DNA of 64,000 nt from contig CM049306.1 of the NCBI GenBank assembly GCA_026874595.1, forward strand, positions 64,114,019-64,178,018. Direction: 5' to 3'. This document shows positions 1 to 10,428 of the stretch, one piece after another; position 1 is the stretch's first letter; each line of letters begins with the position of its first letter. The stretch is from Sipunculus nudus (taxonomy: Eukaryota > Annelida > Sipuncula > Golfingiida > Sipunculidae). The notes below the pieces were generated by a model, which saw only the letters and a list, made by a program, of their open reading frames with translations, was not told where the DNA came from and did not search any database. Position numbers and translations under genes: made by a program.

Positions 1-44
1 ATAAGACTTAATGTCCATGAGTAATCTTACAAATATTATAGTAT

Positions 45-823
45 TGATACAGATGGGGTTGGGGATGTCCCCACACTGTATCACAAGCAGTTGCTGATGT
101 TGGTGGCTGACAATGTTCCAAGACCAGTTTGATGATAGAAGTCTTAATTCAATAGCAAGAGGTCTGGGACAGTCTCTCTCTGTGAGAGAGCCGCCCAGCC
201 TCCCTGACTCACTCTCTCTCAGTGCGCACTACAGATAGTTTTGTTACAGAGCTTTCACGTGACATATGAGATGTACATATCCATATTTCTGCATTTCGTC
301 ATAAAAGCTAAACCTTATTGGATGACTCAAAGTAGGTCACAATTACATCAGAGTTGTACGTGTTCTACCTAACTTTCGTGAGATCTGATTCGACAAAAGT
401 GCTACGGAAAATCCCAAGTCTGACCTGACATACATCCAGTTATAGACTGACCTACAAGTCCTATATGGAGGACAGTGCTTATATACACATGCGGAGTCTC
501 ATAAAATAACATGTTTTAATTGTGTTCTACCATTCCCTCATAAAGACTAAACACATAAGTCATTCTGTGACACTATTTCTGTTTGTACAGACTTAAAATA
601 GACCTTATAATGGTTTGGTGTACTGTTCTCTGATTAAATTGGGAGAGAAGCCTATATGTGTGTGTCTTGATGACTGGTTGTCGGGTGTCATCAATTATGA
701 GAAGTCATTAATTGTTCAGTCTGACATGCCTGAAACTGAGCTTAAATTTGTGAAATATGAAATGTGAAATATTCCTTGAAATATGTGTTAAGTCACAAAT
801 ATGCACTTTCCTACTCCATAACA
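45..823 (-). repeat. LTR (downstream copy in the minus reading)
   Basis: 779-bp terminal repeat with TG...CA ends. It contains a GGGGAT...ATGTCCCC stem near its left edge and runs of CTCTCT/GAGAGAG around 170-235. It matches 3641-4422 closely; the differences cluster in the first 60 bp. Confidence 0.9.
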
Positions 824-834
824 TATCCCTCTGG
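824..834 (-). other. Candidate polypurine tract
   Basis: Read on the minus strand this is CCAGAGGGATA immediately before the TG of the LTR. That is the position and composition expected of a plus-strand primer in LTR elements. It is short, and it is one of the reasons for choosing the minus orientation. Confidence 0.4.
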
Positions 835-3237
835 TATTTAGAATGAGGCTCCGGCCTCATTGGCTAAGTTTGAGAAAATTTAGTTATTTCAAGAAGGATA
901 ACTGGAATGTAGATGACAGAAATACATTATGTGTAAGGATCAAGATACACTGCTTAAGTCTGTATTTACTGCAAGATCAGGTGCCATAATGTAAATGAAC
1001 TAGCTGGCACTAGTGAAAATGTGATGGATATATGTCTGTAGAGAGTAAAGTATTACATCACTGAGGTGAATAGATTACACATATCAATATAGCCGGGGAA
1101 TACATTAACATGTCACATTTCGTGATGTAACAGTGTAAGGAATAAGGTACTGCCGTTTTTAAAATTATGTAGCAATACAACAACGCCTAAGCTAAAGCTT
1201 AATAAGCTGAGAAACAGCATATTTAAATCTATAGCTACACATACATGTTCTAAAGACAATCTTTTTTGTGAAATGACAATCCTAAACATTATCTAAAAGA
1301 TAAAATGCTGATGTATAAGGAATCAGGAACAACATTGCAACTATGATGACATAATTTGACATCTTAATATAAGCATTAAAACTTCAGATGTAAGTATGAC
1401 ACATCTAAATAGAATTAATAAATAAATATCTTAATAGATATGATTATAGCATCATGTTCATAATGAATGCACAGCTAGAATATACAAGTACTATGCATAC
1501 CATGTAAGCAATGGAATAATTCAAAGTATGTGAACCATTCTACCATACAGTAAGTGATGTTGAATAAACATGTTCTGTATAACAACAATATGCATTACCA
1601 ATTATAACAAGTGAATTAGCAATGCCTGTAGCTAAACATATGATTCCTATGGGAAAAGTGATCATGAATTCCTAATCTGACAAAGTATATATACTCTGTG
1701 CCTAAGAGTTTAATATATACAAAATGTACATGACTATCTGCCCTGTGTGTTGATCAGTACCAATGATTCAAAATACATCTTGGCTTTCATACTTGCCATT
1801 GGGACAAGTTGACTTGAGAATAATGGAAGGTTGATTTGCTATTCCTTTAGCAAAACACAACTGGTGTTTGGTACCAGCGGATAAGTACATGACAGAATGA
1901 GGTCATTCCTAACGATAGAGGAATGTTGTACATATATTCCCATTGATTACCAATTTTCTGTGCAGGAGCAAGGCGAAATATATGTGAAAACATATGACAA
2001 TATATGAAACAATTCTCTGACAGGTGCATGTATCGATCAAACCATATATATGGATTTTGATGGTAATTTTATTGCTAGCTATTTATGTGTAAGATCAAAC
2101 ATACATCTGTAGAGTGATGATTAAAATTAAAAGAATAATGTTAATGTTTGAAATCCTTGTCACTCCATATTTTGGTTTATGGGTTATCAGTATCATGAAT
2201 GCAGTGACCAGAATGCATTTGCTCATGAAACATGTCTGTCATAGTACGCGTAAATGTGAATTCCTATGAGAAGAATTCCTGTGCTAACCTACATTTCTTG
2301 CCTGGCATTTCCAGCTATTAATGAGGTTAACCATATCAAACCCTTGTTTGAGGCAATAATGTGACCACAGGTCAGTGTATTATTGATTTTTGGAGTCATC
2401 ACACTCCCCAGTTTGTCCAATTCCCTATATATTGGAGGGCTTCCCATGAACCCGTGTTTGAGGACCAAACTGTAACAATTGAAAATAAGCATCGCATTGT
2501 GCCTTGGTTACACAATGTGCTACCATTCCATTAAATTTAGCCAAGAGAGCATCATGATAACCATTGATTTGGTATGGAACAACACATGAGAAAATCTCAG
2601 TATAAATGAATGCTATCATGCGGTTGATGTTGCATTTTGCTCTACTCTAGGAATTATTGAATGTAAATCAATACAGTCATTTGTGACATTGCATATTAAC
2701 GTCTGAGATAGACATTACTGTATCAAATCTAACATTGACAGTTCTACATCTTTTGCTGTGGTCTTGTAAACTTATTCCTAACCATATCAATAAGATAGAC
2801 ACACTATAAATTATATCATTTTACAATTATGACACATCAATAAGAGAAAGTTATAGATTACTACACACATATTGTTTTTTTGTTTTACAACATATACATG
2901 CAAAATATTATGAAATGCCCCAAATTTACATTGGACATTTAAAATTCAGAGTCTCTGGTTTTGTTTTTCATTACCTCAGGAAATCTTGTCTTCTTTGGGT
3001 CTTCTTTGCTGACTTGGCTTCTTTTTCTCCCTGGAGTCATGGTATAGAAGGTGATGCAGAAGATAGCGGTAGAACGGCAAATCTGCTTCTAGTAGTTGCA
3101 GGAACATAGCGAGGACTTGTTGTCACACAAAACACAGTGCACGTGGTATTTGCCAGTAGTATTGTTGACATAGGCCCGAAGCTGGCTTGTCCCGATATTG
3201 ATTTTTTTGGTGTGGCTGGTCCGAAACAATGATGATC

Positions 3238-3531
3238 TCAGATTGAGATAACACCACTTTTTTGAAGTGAAAAAAAATCATTTTTGCAACTTGAAGTCAT
3301 AGTTAAAGCAATATGCTGATTACAGTGTCCTTTTGGTTTAAAGATACAGAGAGAGTCTTTGATCTTCTCAAGCAGAGCACTGAGAAACTGCAGCCAAGTT
3401 AAAGTTTGAAGAGAGAGTTCATAGCAAAGTTTGATACCTTCAGCAGAAGAGATTACATTCTTGATGTTAGGCTGTGATCCAGTACCTGGGTGAGGTTCTG
3501 GTGCATGGGTTGGAAGACCAGTCAATGGCAC
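3238..3531 (-). CDS. Small ORF just downstream of the primer site, unknown
   Basis: 97 codons on the minus strand, starting about 110 bp after the upstream LTR, where gag would be expected. The middle looks helical (LCYELSLQTLTWLQFLSALL), and it has a proline-rich start. I do not recognise a gag family. It could be the remains of gag or a chance ORF; the position is the only argument. Confidence 0.25.
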   Translation of the reverse strand: MPLTGLPTHAPEPHPGTGSQPNIKNVISSAEGIKLCYELSLQTLTWLQFLSALLEKIKDSLCIFKPKGHCNQHIALTMTSSCKNDFFSLQKSGVISI

Positions 3532-3619
3532 CTGTGGCTGTGAGGGGGGGGGGATCTTCTGTCTTCACTCTAGCTGGCAGCATTGTCGTTTTTTTCTGGT
3601 GCTGATGTGCTGGAAGTGA

Positions 3620-3637
3620 CTCCTGGTTCATCAACCA
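3620..3637 (-). other. Candidate primer-binding site
   Basis: Three bases inside the upstream LTR the minus strand reads TGGTTGATGAACCAGG. It begins with TGG, as primer sites complementary to the CCA end of a tRNA do. I cannot assign the tRNA. A competing plus-strand candidate TGGTATTTAGAAT starts near 833. Confidence 0.3.
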
Positions 3638-3640
3638 AAA

Positions 3641-4422
3641 TGATACAGAGGTGGGGTTCGGGGAATGTCCCCACCTGTATCACATACAGGTGCTGATGTT
3701 GGTGGCTGACAATGTTCCAAGACCAGTTTGATGATAGAAGTCTTAATTCAATAGCAAGAGGTCTGGGACAGTCTCTCTCTGTGAGAGAGCCGCCCAGCCT
3801 CCCTGACTCACTCTCTCTCAGTGCGCACTACAGATAGTTTTGTTACAGAGCTTTCACGTGACATATGAGATGTACATATCCATATTTCTGCATTTCGTCA
3901 TAAAAGCTAAACCTTATTGGATGACTCAAAGTAGGTCACAATTACATCAGAGTTGTACGTGTTCTACCTAACTTTCGTGAGATCTGATTCGACAAAAGTG
4001 CTACGGAAAATCCCAAGTCTGACCTGACATACATCCAGTTATAGACTGACCTACAAGTCCTATATGGAGGACAGTGCTTATATACACATGCGGAGTCTCA
4101 TAAAATAACATGTTTTAATTGTGTTCTACCATTCCCTCATAAAGACTAAACACATAAGTCATTCTGTGACACTATTTCTGTTTGTACAGACTTAAAATAG
4201 ACCTTATAATGGTTTGGTGTACTGTTCTCTGATTAAATTGGGAGAGAAGCCTATATGTGTGTGTCTTGATGACTGGTTGTCGGGTGTCATCAATTATGAG
4301 AAGTCATTAATTGTTCAGTCTGACATGCCTGAAACTGAGCTTAAATTTGTGAAATATGAAATGTGAAATATTCCTTGAAATATGTGTTAAGTCACAAATA
4401 TGCACTTTCCTACTCCATAACA
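3641..4422 (-). repeat. LTR (upstream, promoter-bearing copy)
   Basis: 782-bp terminal repeat almost identical to 45-823. On the minus strand it would drive transcription into the internal region. Confidence 0.9.
4077..4084 (-). promoter_or_regulatory. TATA box in the LTR
   Basis: Minus strand reads TATATAAG, followed about 37 bp downstream by TCAGTC, an initiator-like sequence. The same box is at 478-485 in the other LTR. It supports the minus orientation. Confidence 0.5.
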
Positions 4423-4686
4423 GTATGACCTGTCAGATGCAAAAAGTCAATGCCAATGAAATTTTGTTTTATTATAATCAAGCGGGGCATCTGATAACTA
4501 GCAATGAAAAGCAAACAAATGTGACCTAGATTTTAAAACCAAAAACAAATAGAAATGAATACTCCTAAGCCTTTGGGCAGTTAATGTTATATAATAGATC
4601 ATGAATGGTTAATTATATTTTTAGCTTTCAATTACTTTTTTAGCTCAGCTGACTATAAGTCATCTGAGCTATAGTCGTGGTCCATT

Positions 4687-4727
4687 GTCCGTCGTCCGTC
4701 CGTCTGTCCGTCCGTCCGTCCGTCCGT
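4687..4727 (+). repeat. GTCC/GTCT microsatellite in A
   Basis: Tetranucleotide repeat GTCY directly after the 5' hairpin. The same position is occupied by a GTCY repeat in A', B, E, F and G copies. Confidence 0.85.
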
Positions 4728-5501
4728 AGATGTGGCACGTTTTGAAACTGTAAGACCTAGGAATCCAAAATTCAGCACAATGTTAGATGTCCCCAAGATC
4801 TCCTACCAAGCCGAAAACTGGGTCTTTGCGACTTCGTTCCTTTGAGAAATTAAAGAAAAACCTCAATTTTTTATTAAAATCCTATTTTCACACTTCAGGA
4901 CTGCCTAATATCAAAACCACTCATCTGTTTTTCCTCATATTTACCATAAATATTCCTCTATATAGTTCCTATGTACATGCCAGAAATTAAGTCTGTAAAG
5001 TATAAATTCTTTAAGTTATTGGCCCAAACATAATGGACTTTGTAAAAAATCAGGAAAAATAATAACTCCCTTAAAATGAAAAATTTTGAAACTAGAGTCT
5101 ATTTTCTCAAGTATATAACTATGTTTAATTAAGATTCAATTGTTTACCCAAAATTAGATATGAATTTTGTAAATTTTTTAAGTTATTAGCATAAAAAAAA
5201 AATTAGTACCTTAAATTTTGCCCAACTTTGACCATGGCACGTTTTTTTCCTGTAAGCACTATTGATTTAATTTTCACAGCATGTAATCATAAATATTTAG
5301 TTTGTCTAAATCTGAAATTTGAATATAAAAGCTTGAAAATTAAGCTAGTTATTGATTTTTTTTTTCTGTAGTCACTTGCTTTGATTACAGATGCAGGGTC
5401 CCACTCCAGGTCACTGGAAGTCAGCTATGCCAGGGTTTCTGATTTGTTACAGTCACTGGGGAAGATCCCCTGCTGTGACTGGTGTAGTTATTCTCATATC
5501 A

Positions 5502-5541
5502 CCCCCCCCCCCCCCAACAACCCCCCCCCCCCCCCCCCCCC
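5502..5541 (+). repeat. Poly-C tracts (14 C and 21 C)
   Basis: C runs at 5502-5515 and 5521-5541 separated by AACAA, inside the 3' half of A. Equivalent C tracts occur in other A copies (9116-9132, 15589-15600, 32231-32244, 58772-58785). Confidence 0.9.
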
Positions 5542-6543
5542 GCAAACCCAACCCATCAAGTGTTATGCAGTAATTGTTATTGTTTCACTGTATCTCCTTA
5601 ATTGTAATGCTGTTTCCACTCCGATATGCAAAAACTTTCCTTGAAAAAATAATTCAAGGTGTAATCCAGAAGATGCAATGTTGTGTAATGTAGCATTTTT
5701 AAAGAAATCAATTTGCTTTTAAATGATTTTAACAAATATAAATGAACCCATCAGTATGCTTAAATTATTATAAAATATGAAGCAATTTATGGATAAATTA
5801 AGACACAATTAAAAATTGTGAAATCTTAATCAAGTATTATTTTTAGATATTTATTGTTTTGCAGATTTAAAAGATATATTTTTGTTGTAAAAAATAAATA
5901 AACATTTGTATGCATGATGTGGTGTTATCTGACAAGATTGAGATTTATGATGATGCAATTGAGAATTATGAATCAACTTATATATTCAGATATATATGTT
6001 AAATTGGAAATGTATAGAAATATAAACTTAAATTAGAAAATAATTGATGTGATAAAAAAATCAGGATTTAATACAAACATTTATTCATTATTTTCCTGCC
6101 TCAGCAGAATTTGAGATCAGGCTTTTTTTTTGCCCTGTTTTATGTTGTTAATTAGCTATATTTCAGCTGTATACATTTCATGAAAAAAATACATATATAA
6201 TTAAAAATATATATTATGCAAAAAAATAGATTCAGTTGAACAAATGTGTAAACTACTGAAATGTCAACAGTAAATTGAAAAACCAACTAATGATCATGGT
6301 AATAGTACAGATCATTTGTTCACAAACTGCTCACATGCTTTAGTTTCAACATAAGGAAACACATGGTCAGGTCACAAAATATTTTTTGCAACAATTTCTT
6401 GCTCATCAATACAAACCAATCATATAAACCAACCATGGCCTTTATTACCTCTTCCTCTTACACTTTATCTCCATTAGATATTATTTTAGATTTTTACCTT
6501 CAAGGTTAACGTCAGCTGACCACAGTGACCCATAGGTCCCTTG

Positions 6544-7362
6544 TTTTTCATTTTTACCAAAAATTTAAGGGCCTGTAATTTTTCTTGCGGGCCTGTGAAA
6601 CCTGTATGCATGTCAGCAGTAGTGCTAATTGTTATAAAATGAAAGTCCATGCTGGTAGTTAAGTTTAAATAAAACACTGGAGTCTCAAGGCCTGTATTTC
6701 GACTGTTTTTTTTGTTTTTTAAACTTTTGCATGAAATGTCATGCACAAATAAGGACTGTAAATTGGCGATGCCATTCAAAATCACATACTGGCTGTCAAA
6801 GGCATCTGCAGAAGGTGAGTGGCATAATCAGGGTAAGTCCAATATATGGGTTTATCTTTAAAATATGTACAGTTTTTCATATATTTGTATAAACATTTTA
6901 TATATTCTACTACCTTATAAGGCATTGACTTTAATTAATAAAGAGTTAATTTATTACCATCCTTCTTAATTATACCTCTTCATTTGCAAAGGAAATCTCA
7001 AATCGCACTCATTCATAAAATTCTGGCACTCCCATACAACACAAAATAAATGAGATATACATCAGTTATAATGCTTCCATGATAACATGCTTGACCATTA
7101 TTGGAAAAGTACTTGATCACTTTTCAAATACGTGAACATTTGACATGTACATGTACAAAGCATATTCTAAAACATTTTGAACCCGAGTACAAGATTTTAA
7201 GCATGTAATAAAACACAAAATCTATTCAGAGATACCTTGTTGTACATGTTGAATGGAATACGGGTATATGTACTATGACATACACCTCACATATGCAAAA
7301 ACCGGTAAAAAAAGGTGTAGTAAACTCGGGATCCTCCTTTTAAAAAAATATTTTTTTCCTCC
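6544..7362. other. No gene identified
   Basis: Low-copy AT-rich sequence. A possible 5' splice site AAG|GTGAGT sits at about 6814-6822 after a short open stretch, but there is no convincing acceptor and the reading frame is uncertain, so I do not call an exon. Confidence 0.4.
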
Positions 7363-8117
7363 CTACCTGATGACTTTTTTGGGACCAATGTTAGCCCAAT
7401 CACAAAAATTTTTAAGGATGGCCTTATCATCTGAACTTGACTGGTCAACAGCCATGGCATGTTCACTTTTCTTTCTTTTAAAGCGTCTTCCTTTACTAGT
7501 TATCTCATTATTGTCCTTAGAATAACATATCTGTGCGATATGGCTTCGTTGATGACACACAGTCTTTAATATAATGTGGACAGTCTGTGGAGTCTAAGTA
7601 CGTTCTTGAAGCTCAACTGCATCTCTAGATGCTGTTTCAATGGCTGCAGCAATCTCAACTGCACGATCAAACATAAGACTTCTTTTGAATGTTCTCATTT
7701 GATTTTGACAAACGACAAACTAATCTGTCCCTCAGTGCTTCATTAAGATTATCAAAGTCACAATACCTTGACAGACATTGCAGTTCAGCGACATAAGCAT
7801 TGACATTTTCAACTTCTTTTTGATCTCTCTTGTGGAAACGGTACCATTTTACAATCACCAGTGGCCGGGGGGCCAAAATTTTCTGTAACGCTTGCGTAAT
7901 GGTTTCCCCATGTCTGTGTTGCCAGTACTTTAGGAGCCAACAAGTTACGTAGTAAATCATAAGGCTTTGACCCAACAGAACTGAGTAAAATAGGTACCTT
8001 TTTATCTTGGTCAATGGAGTTAACACTCATTAACAGTTCAGCACGCTTGACATAAGTATTCCAATTCTCCATATCGGCATTGAAAGGGTCAAGTCTGTCA
8101 ATGTAACAAGCCGCCAT
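7363..8117 (-). pseudogene. gag: Broken Ty3/gypsy gag (capsid to zinc knuckle)
   Basis: Minus strand. Gag would start at the ATG at 8117 (MAACYIDRLDPFNADMENW), a typical gypsy gag opening, and runs through a segment rich in family-like motifs (DQDKKVPILLSSVGSKPYDLL, then in another frame RFHKRDQKEVENVNAYVAEL and ALRDRLVCRL). The next piece, FDRAVEIAAAIETASRDAVEL, is shifted again near 7673, and a zinc-knuckle remnant (CHQRSHIAQIC) follows at about 7520-7560 with the first cysteine spacing shortened. At least two frameshifts make it non-functional. Gag packages element RNA in cytoplasmic particles. No pol follows, so this is a gag-only fragment. The minus strand at about 8225-8245 (TGGCAACGACAGAGG) could be the old primer site. 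The assignment to gypsy gag is by recognition of family motifs. Confidence 0.8.
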
Positions 8118-8550
8118 CTTGTTGTGCGCTCCGGTGTCACCGCACTGAAAAAACACTTTGTTACAGAACAAACCCGCAAAGTTCACAATAAAAATCAGTC
8201 CCAAAAGACACAGCAGGTCATCTGTGACTGAACTTTTCCTCTGTCGTTGCCAGAAATGTTGGTTTTCATACATACAGCCCTAACATACATTGGTGCAAAC
8301 TCATAGACAACTGGCATCAACAGAACTATACTTTATATATTCGTCCACCAGTGCCCCATGACCCTGGGTATCTGAACATCATACAAAATAGTGCATCCAA
8401 TTTCCATAAATATTCGAGTTCACCGTAAATACACTAAAATATAAATTGTATACCCAAAATTAGATCTGAATTTTGTAAATTATTTAAGGTATTAGCATAA
8501 AAATAAGATTATGTACCTTTATGTACTTATGTACTGGGACATTAGTTTTT
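8118..8550. other. Gag leader remnant and A-derived scrap
   Basis: 8118-8330 is probably the leader of the gag fragment. 8437-8515 matches the interior of family A (TACCCAAAATTAGATCTGAA type sequence). No gene. Confidence 0.4.
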
Positions 8551-9395
8551 AGCTCAGCTGACTATAAGTCATCTGAGCTATAGTCATGTCCTTCGTCCGG
8601 CTGGCCGTCTGGCCGTCTATTGACAGGTACTATAAACCAGATTAATTAGCTATAAATGTTGAAGCAGTTTAGAAATGTGAATCAACTGAAATATTCACCA
8701 TCACATATATATGTTATTCTGTAAATGTATAGTAACATTTTTAAACCTGGAAAAAAATGATGTAATGAAAAAAAAGGAATTAATGCAAATATTGTTAATT
8801 TTTTCTTGGCTCAGTGGAAAAAGGGAAAAAATGATTTGCTTTGTTTCCCCATCTTACTGCTTGTTTTAAATATTAAATGATTATGAATAAAATTTTTTTC
8901 TTATAAGCACTTTTGAATTAAATTACATATCCTGTATGTATATGCAAGGGTGTTGTAACTCCCACTATCCCCTTCTTCACCCTACTGAGTCCTTGCTCCT
9001 TGGCACTGTGAACAATAGTTCTATTGCTATAGCATAAAAAAAAATTAAAATTTAATAATTAAAGAAAATATCTACAGAGAGACAGAGGCATCGTAAACTC
9101 CCATCATAACCTCCACCCCCCCCCCCCCCCCATCAGGTCATTCCACCTGTGGAGTGGGGACATTATGGCTACTGTATACATATCATAAAAAAAAGGTTTA
9201 TTAAATAAATTTGACAAATGTGTAAACTGGTAAACTGTCAACAGCTTATCAAAAAGGTAACCAATGGAAATGTATGGTCAGATCTCAAAATATTATTTGC
9301 AACAATTTTTTCAATCATATCAACCAACCATGGCCTAGATTACCTCTTCCTCTCAAACTTTATCTACATTTCATAATATTTTATATTTTAACCTT
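8551..9395 (+). mobile_element. Family A copy, 3' truncated
   Basis: Perfect A start with 5' hairpin, a short degenerate GTCC/GGCC repeat, then directly the A 3' half (the core unit is deleted), including a 17-C tract at 9116-9132. The match to A stops at ACCTTC near 9395, before the inverted copy and 3' hairpin. Confidence 0.7.
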
Positions 9396-9963
9396 CCGGT
9401 GTTTAAGTACTGTTGAATGCTCCATCCCCCCTCTCTCTCTGTCTTCTTTTCTCTCTACATCCAGTCCTTGCTGCCCTCACTATTCCCTTCTCCGAACCCC
9501 ATCCCAATGTCAGCTGCAGAAAACAAGAACAAGATAAATCAGATAAATTCATATTTTTATATTGGTATTGGTATATGCCAGAAATTACATCAATATTGTG
9601 TAATATGTAGATGTGGTGGGTATCAATATAATGTACCTTGTCAAGACGGAAGAGATATCATGTCATACAGTCACAGATTCATGAATCCCCTCATAAGTCA
9701 ATGATCATTAGTGAAAACCATTTCATGGGCTCTCTGCAGACACGCTTGTTCACCTCCATATCCACCTTGAATTTCTTTGAACACACTGGTTCTCATTTCT
9801 TTCGGAATAACAACTCTTTCCACCCGAAAAATGACATCCTGTACAGAGAGTCATTATGATATTTGTAATATGGGTGCAGATATGCAGGTACATCCTTTCT
9901 TTCTGTTGGTCATCCATGAAGAATATGAGATTATATGAATATGGAGTTGTAGGGTAATATTTT
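9396..9963. other. No gene identified; long pyrimidine tract
   Basis: A strong polypyrimidine tract (9420-9466) ends in ACATCCAG, which resembles a splice acceptor, and open frames follow on the plus strand. No donor or conserved protein sequence decides it. The rest is unassigned. Confidence 0.35.
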
Positions 9964-10152
9964 TCAGATAGATGCTCCAAAACCAATCCCAACTGAGGTA
10001 TGCATGAGAGCAATCACTGATCCAAATTTGAATGAAATCAGATAAAATTTAGGAATGTTATCGCACAGATAACGAAAAAACCTGAGAGACAGACAGAGGG
10101 ACAGACAGACAAACCCAAATCGATCTCCCCTGCTTCTGCAGAGCAGGGGACA
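9964..10152 (-). mobile_element. Family F rolling-circle-like repeat, 5' fragment
   Basis: Read on the minus strand it begins TGTCCCCTGCT with a perfect 9-bp stem (TCCCCTGCT / AGCAGGGGA, 10126-10150), then a GTCTGTCTGTCY repeat (about 10083-10112), then a core with the 'ATAAC...CAAATTTGG' logic of the other families. Its start cuts into a gag remnant. No 3' terminus was found. Confidence 0.5.
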
Positions 10153-10428
10153 AAAATTGCAAGTCTTTGACAGTTCAATGAGTTTGACTAATAATGAGAG
10201 CTCATCAAATTTCCATATGATCCCACAGTCTTCCGTTGAATGGAAACTAAGACTGATAAATATACAGATTCCTTTAGTGCCAGTACAGTGGAGAGACATG
10301 TCACACTGATAAGCAATGTCTTTCTTATCAAGTTCAACCAGCTGTTTGTATATTAAAAACTGCTGCTTAAAAATAAGCCATTCATCCTGGGGTTTATCAG
10401 AAAGTTTGAGCAGGGAAGGCGGACTCAC
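10153..10428 (-). pseudogene. gag: Ty3/gypsy gag N-terminal remnant
   Basis: The minus-strand ORF from 10428 opens with LLKLSDKPQDEWLIFKQQF and VELDKKDIAYQ and continues with a LHCTGTKG...SFHSTED...WKFDE pattern, which is typical of another gypsy gag subfamily (a capsid helix region that tallies with 'KWFKQQFEIY' and 'LLHxIG' blocks). After about 75 residues the family resemblance ends, and the ORF runs on through the F element, so the ORF's C-terminal part is an artefact. Non-functional. Confidence 0.65.

Larger units (their letters stand above)
824..3640 (-). other. Internal region of the LTR element, no recognised domains
   Basis: 2.8 kb, AT-rich. Minus-strand ORFs of 60-97 codons (for example 1847-2029, 2289-2492, 2425-2619, 3238-3531) are separated by stops and change frame. 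None shows a retroviral protease, reverse transcriptase YxDD, RNase H or integrase motif. A G-tract lies at 3543-3553. I call it a large-retrotransposon-derivative type filler, possibly with remnants of a gag-like gene near 3238-3531. Confidence 0.6.
41..4426 (-). mobile_element. Complete non-autonomous LTR retrotransposon
   Basis: Two direct repeats of about 780 bp (45-823 and 3641-4422) start TG, end CA and enclose 2.8 kb. The 4-bp sequence GTAT lies just outside both ends (41-44 and 4423-4426), the expected target duplication. The repeats are practically identical except in the first 60 or so bases, so insertion is recent. I read the element on the minus strand: in that direction the LTR carries a TATATAAG box, and a purine-rich stretch abuts the downstream LTR. 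On the plus strand no purine tract precedes the second LTR. I recognise no reverse transcriptase, RNase H or integrase inside, so it must be moved by proteins encoded elsewhere. The superfamily is undetermined. A degenerate relative is at 62664-63308. Confidence 0.9.
4642..6543 (+). mobile_element. Family A rolling-circle-like repeat, full length
   Basis: Begins AGCTCAGCTGACT with a hairpin (AGCTCAGCTGACT / AGTCATCTGAGCT around ATA), followed by a GTCC/GTCT microsatellite, one core unit of about 600 bp, a long AT-rich 3' half with poly-C, and a 3' end in which an inverted copy of the start (GTCAGCTGA) is followed by a GACCCATAGGTC hairpin and CCCTTG. T-runs flank both ends. The length, 1902 bp, matches the 1884 bp left of the copy at 50692-56593 after its nested insertions are subtracted. 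No coding capacity. Helentron/HINE-like by structure; that assignment is inference. Confidence 0.8.

Noticed and set aside
833-850. Plus-strand primer-binding site TGGTATTTAGAAT (initiator-Met-tRNA-like)
   Set aside because: It would imply plus orientation, but no purine tract precedes the second LTR, and the TATA box reads on the minus strand.
5381-5644. Proline-rich ORFs
   Set aside because: Poly-C tract of a family A copy; no other coding signal.
6730-6822. Possible FLYWCH-like or other exon ending in AAG|GTGAGT
   Set aside because: A W-R-C-x6-C string can be read in one frame, but no acceptor or the rest of a domain is present; too weak.
7253-7525. Plus-strand 90-codon ORF
   Set aside because: It is antisense to the gag zinc-knuckle remnant and has no support of its own.
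9417-9704. Exon after a strong polypyrimidine tract ending ACATCCAG
   Set aside because: Two frames are open, no donor is convincing, and the protein sequence is not recognisable.
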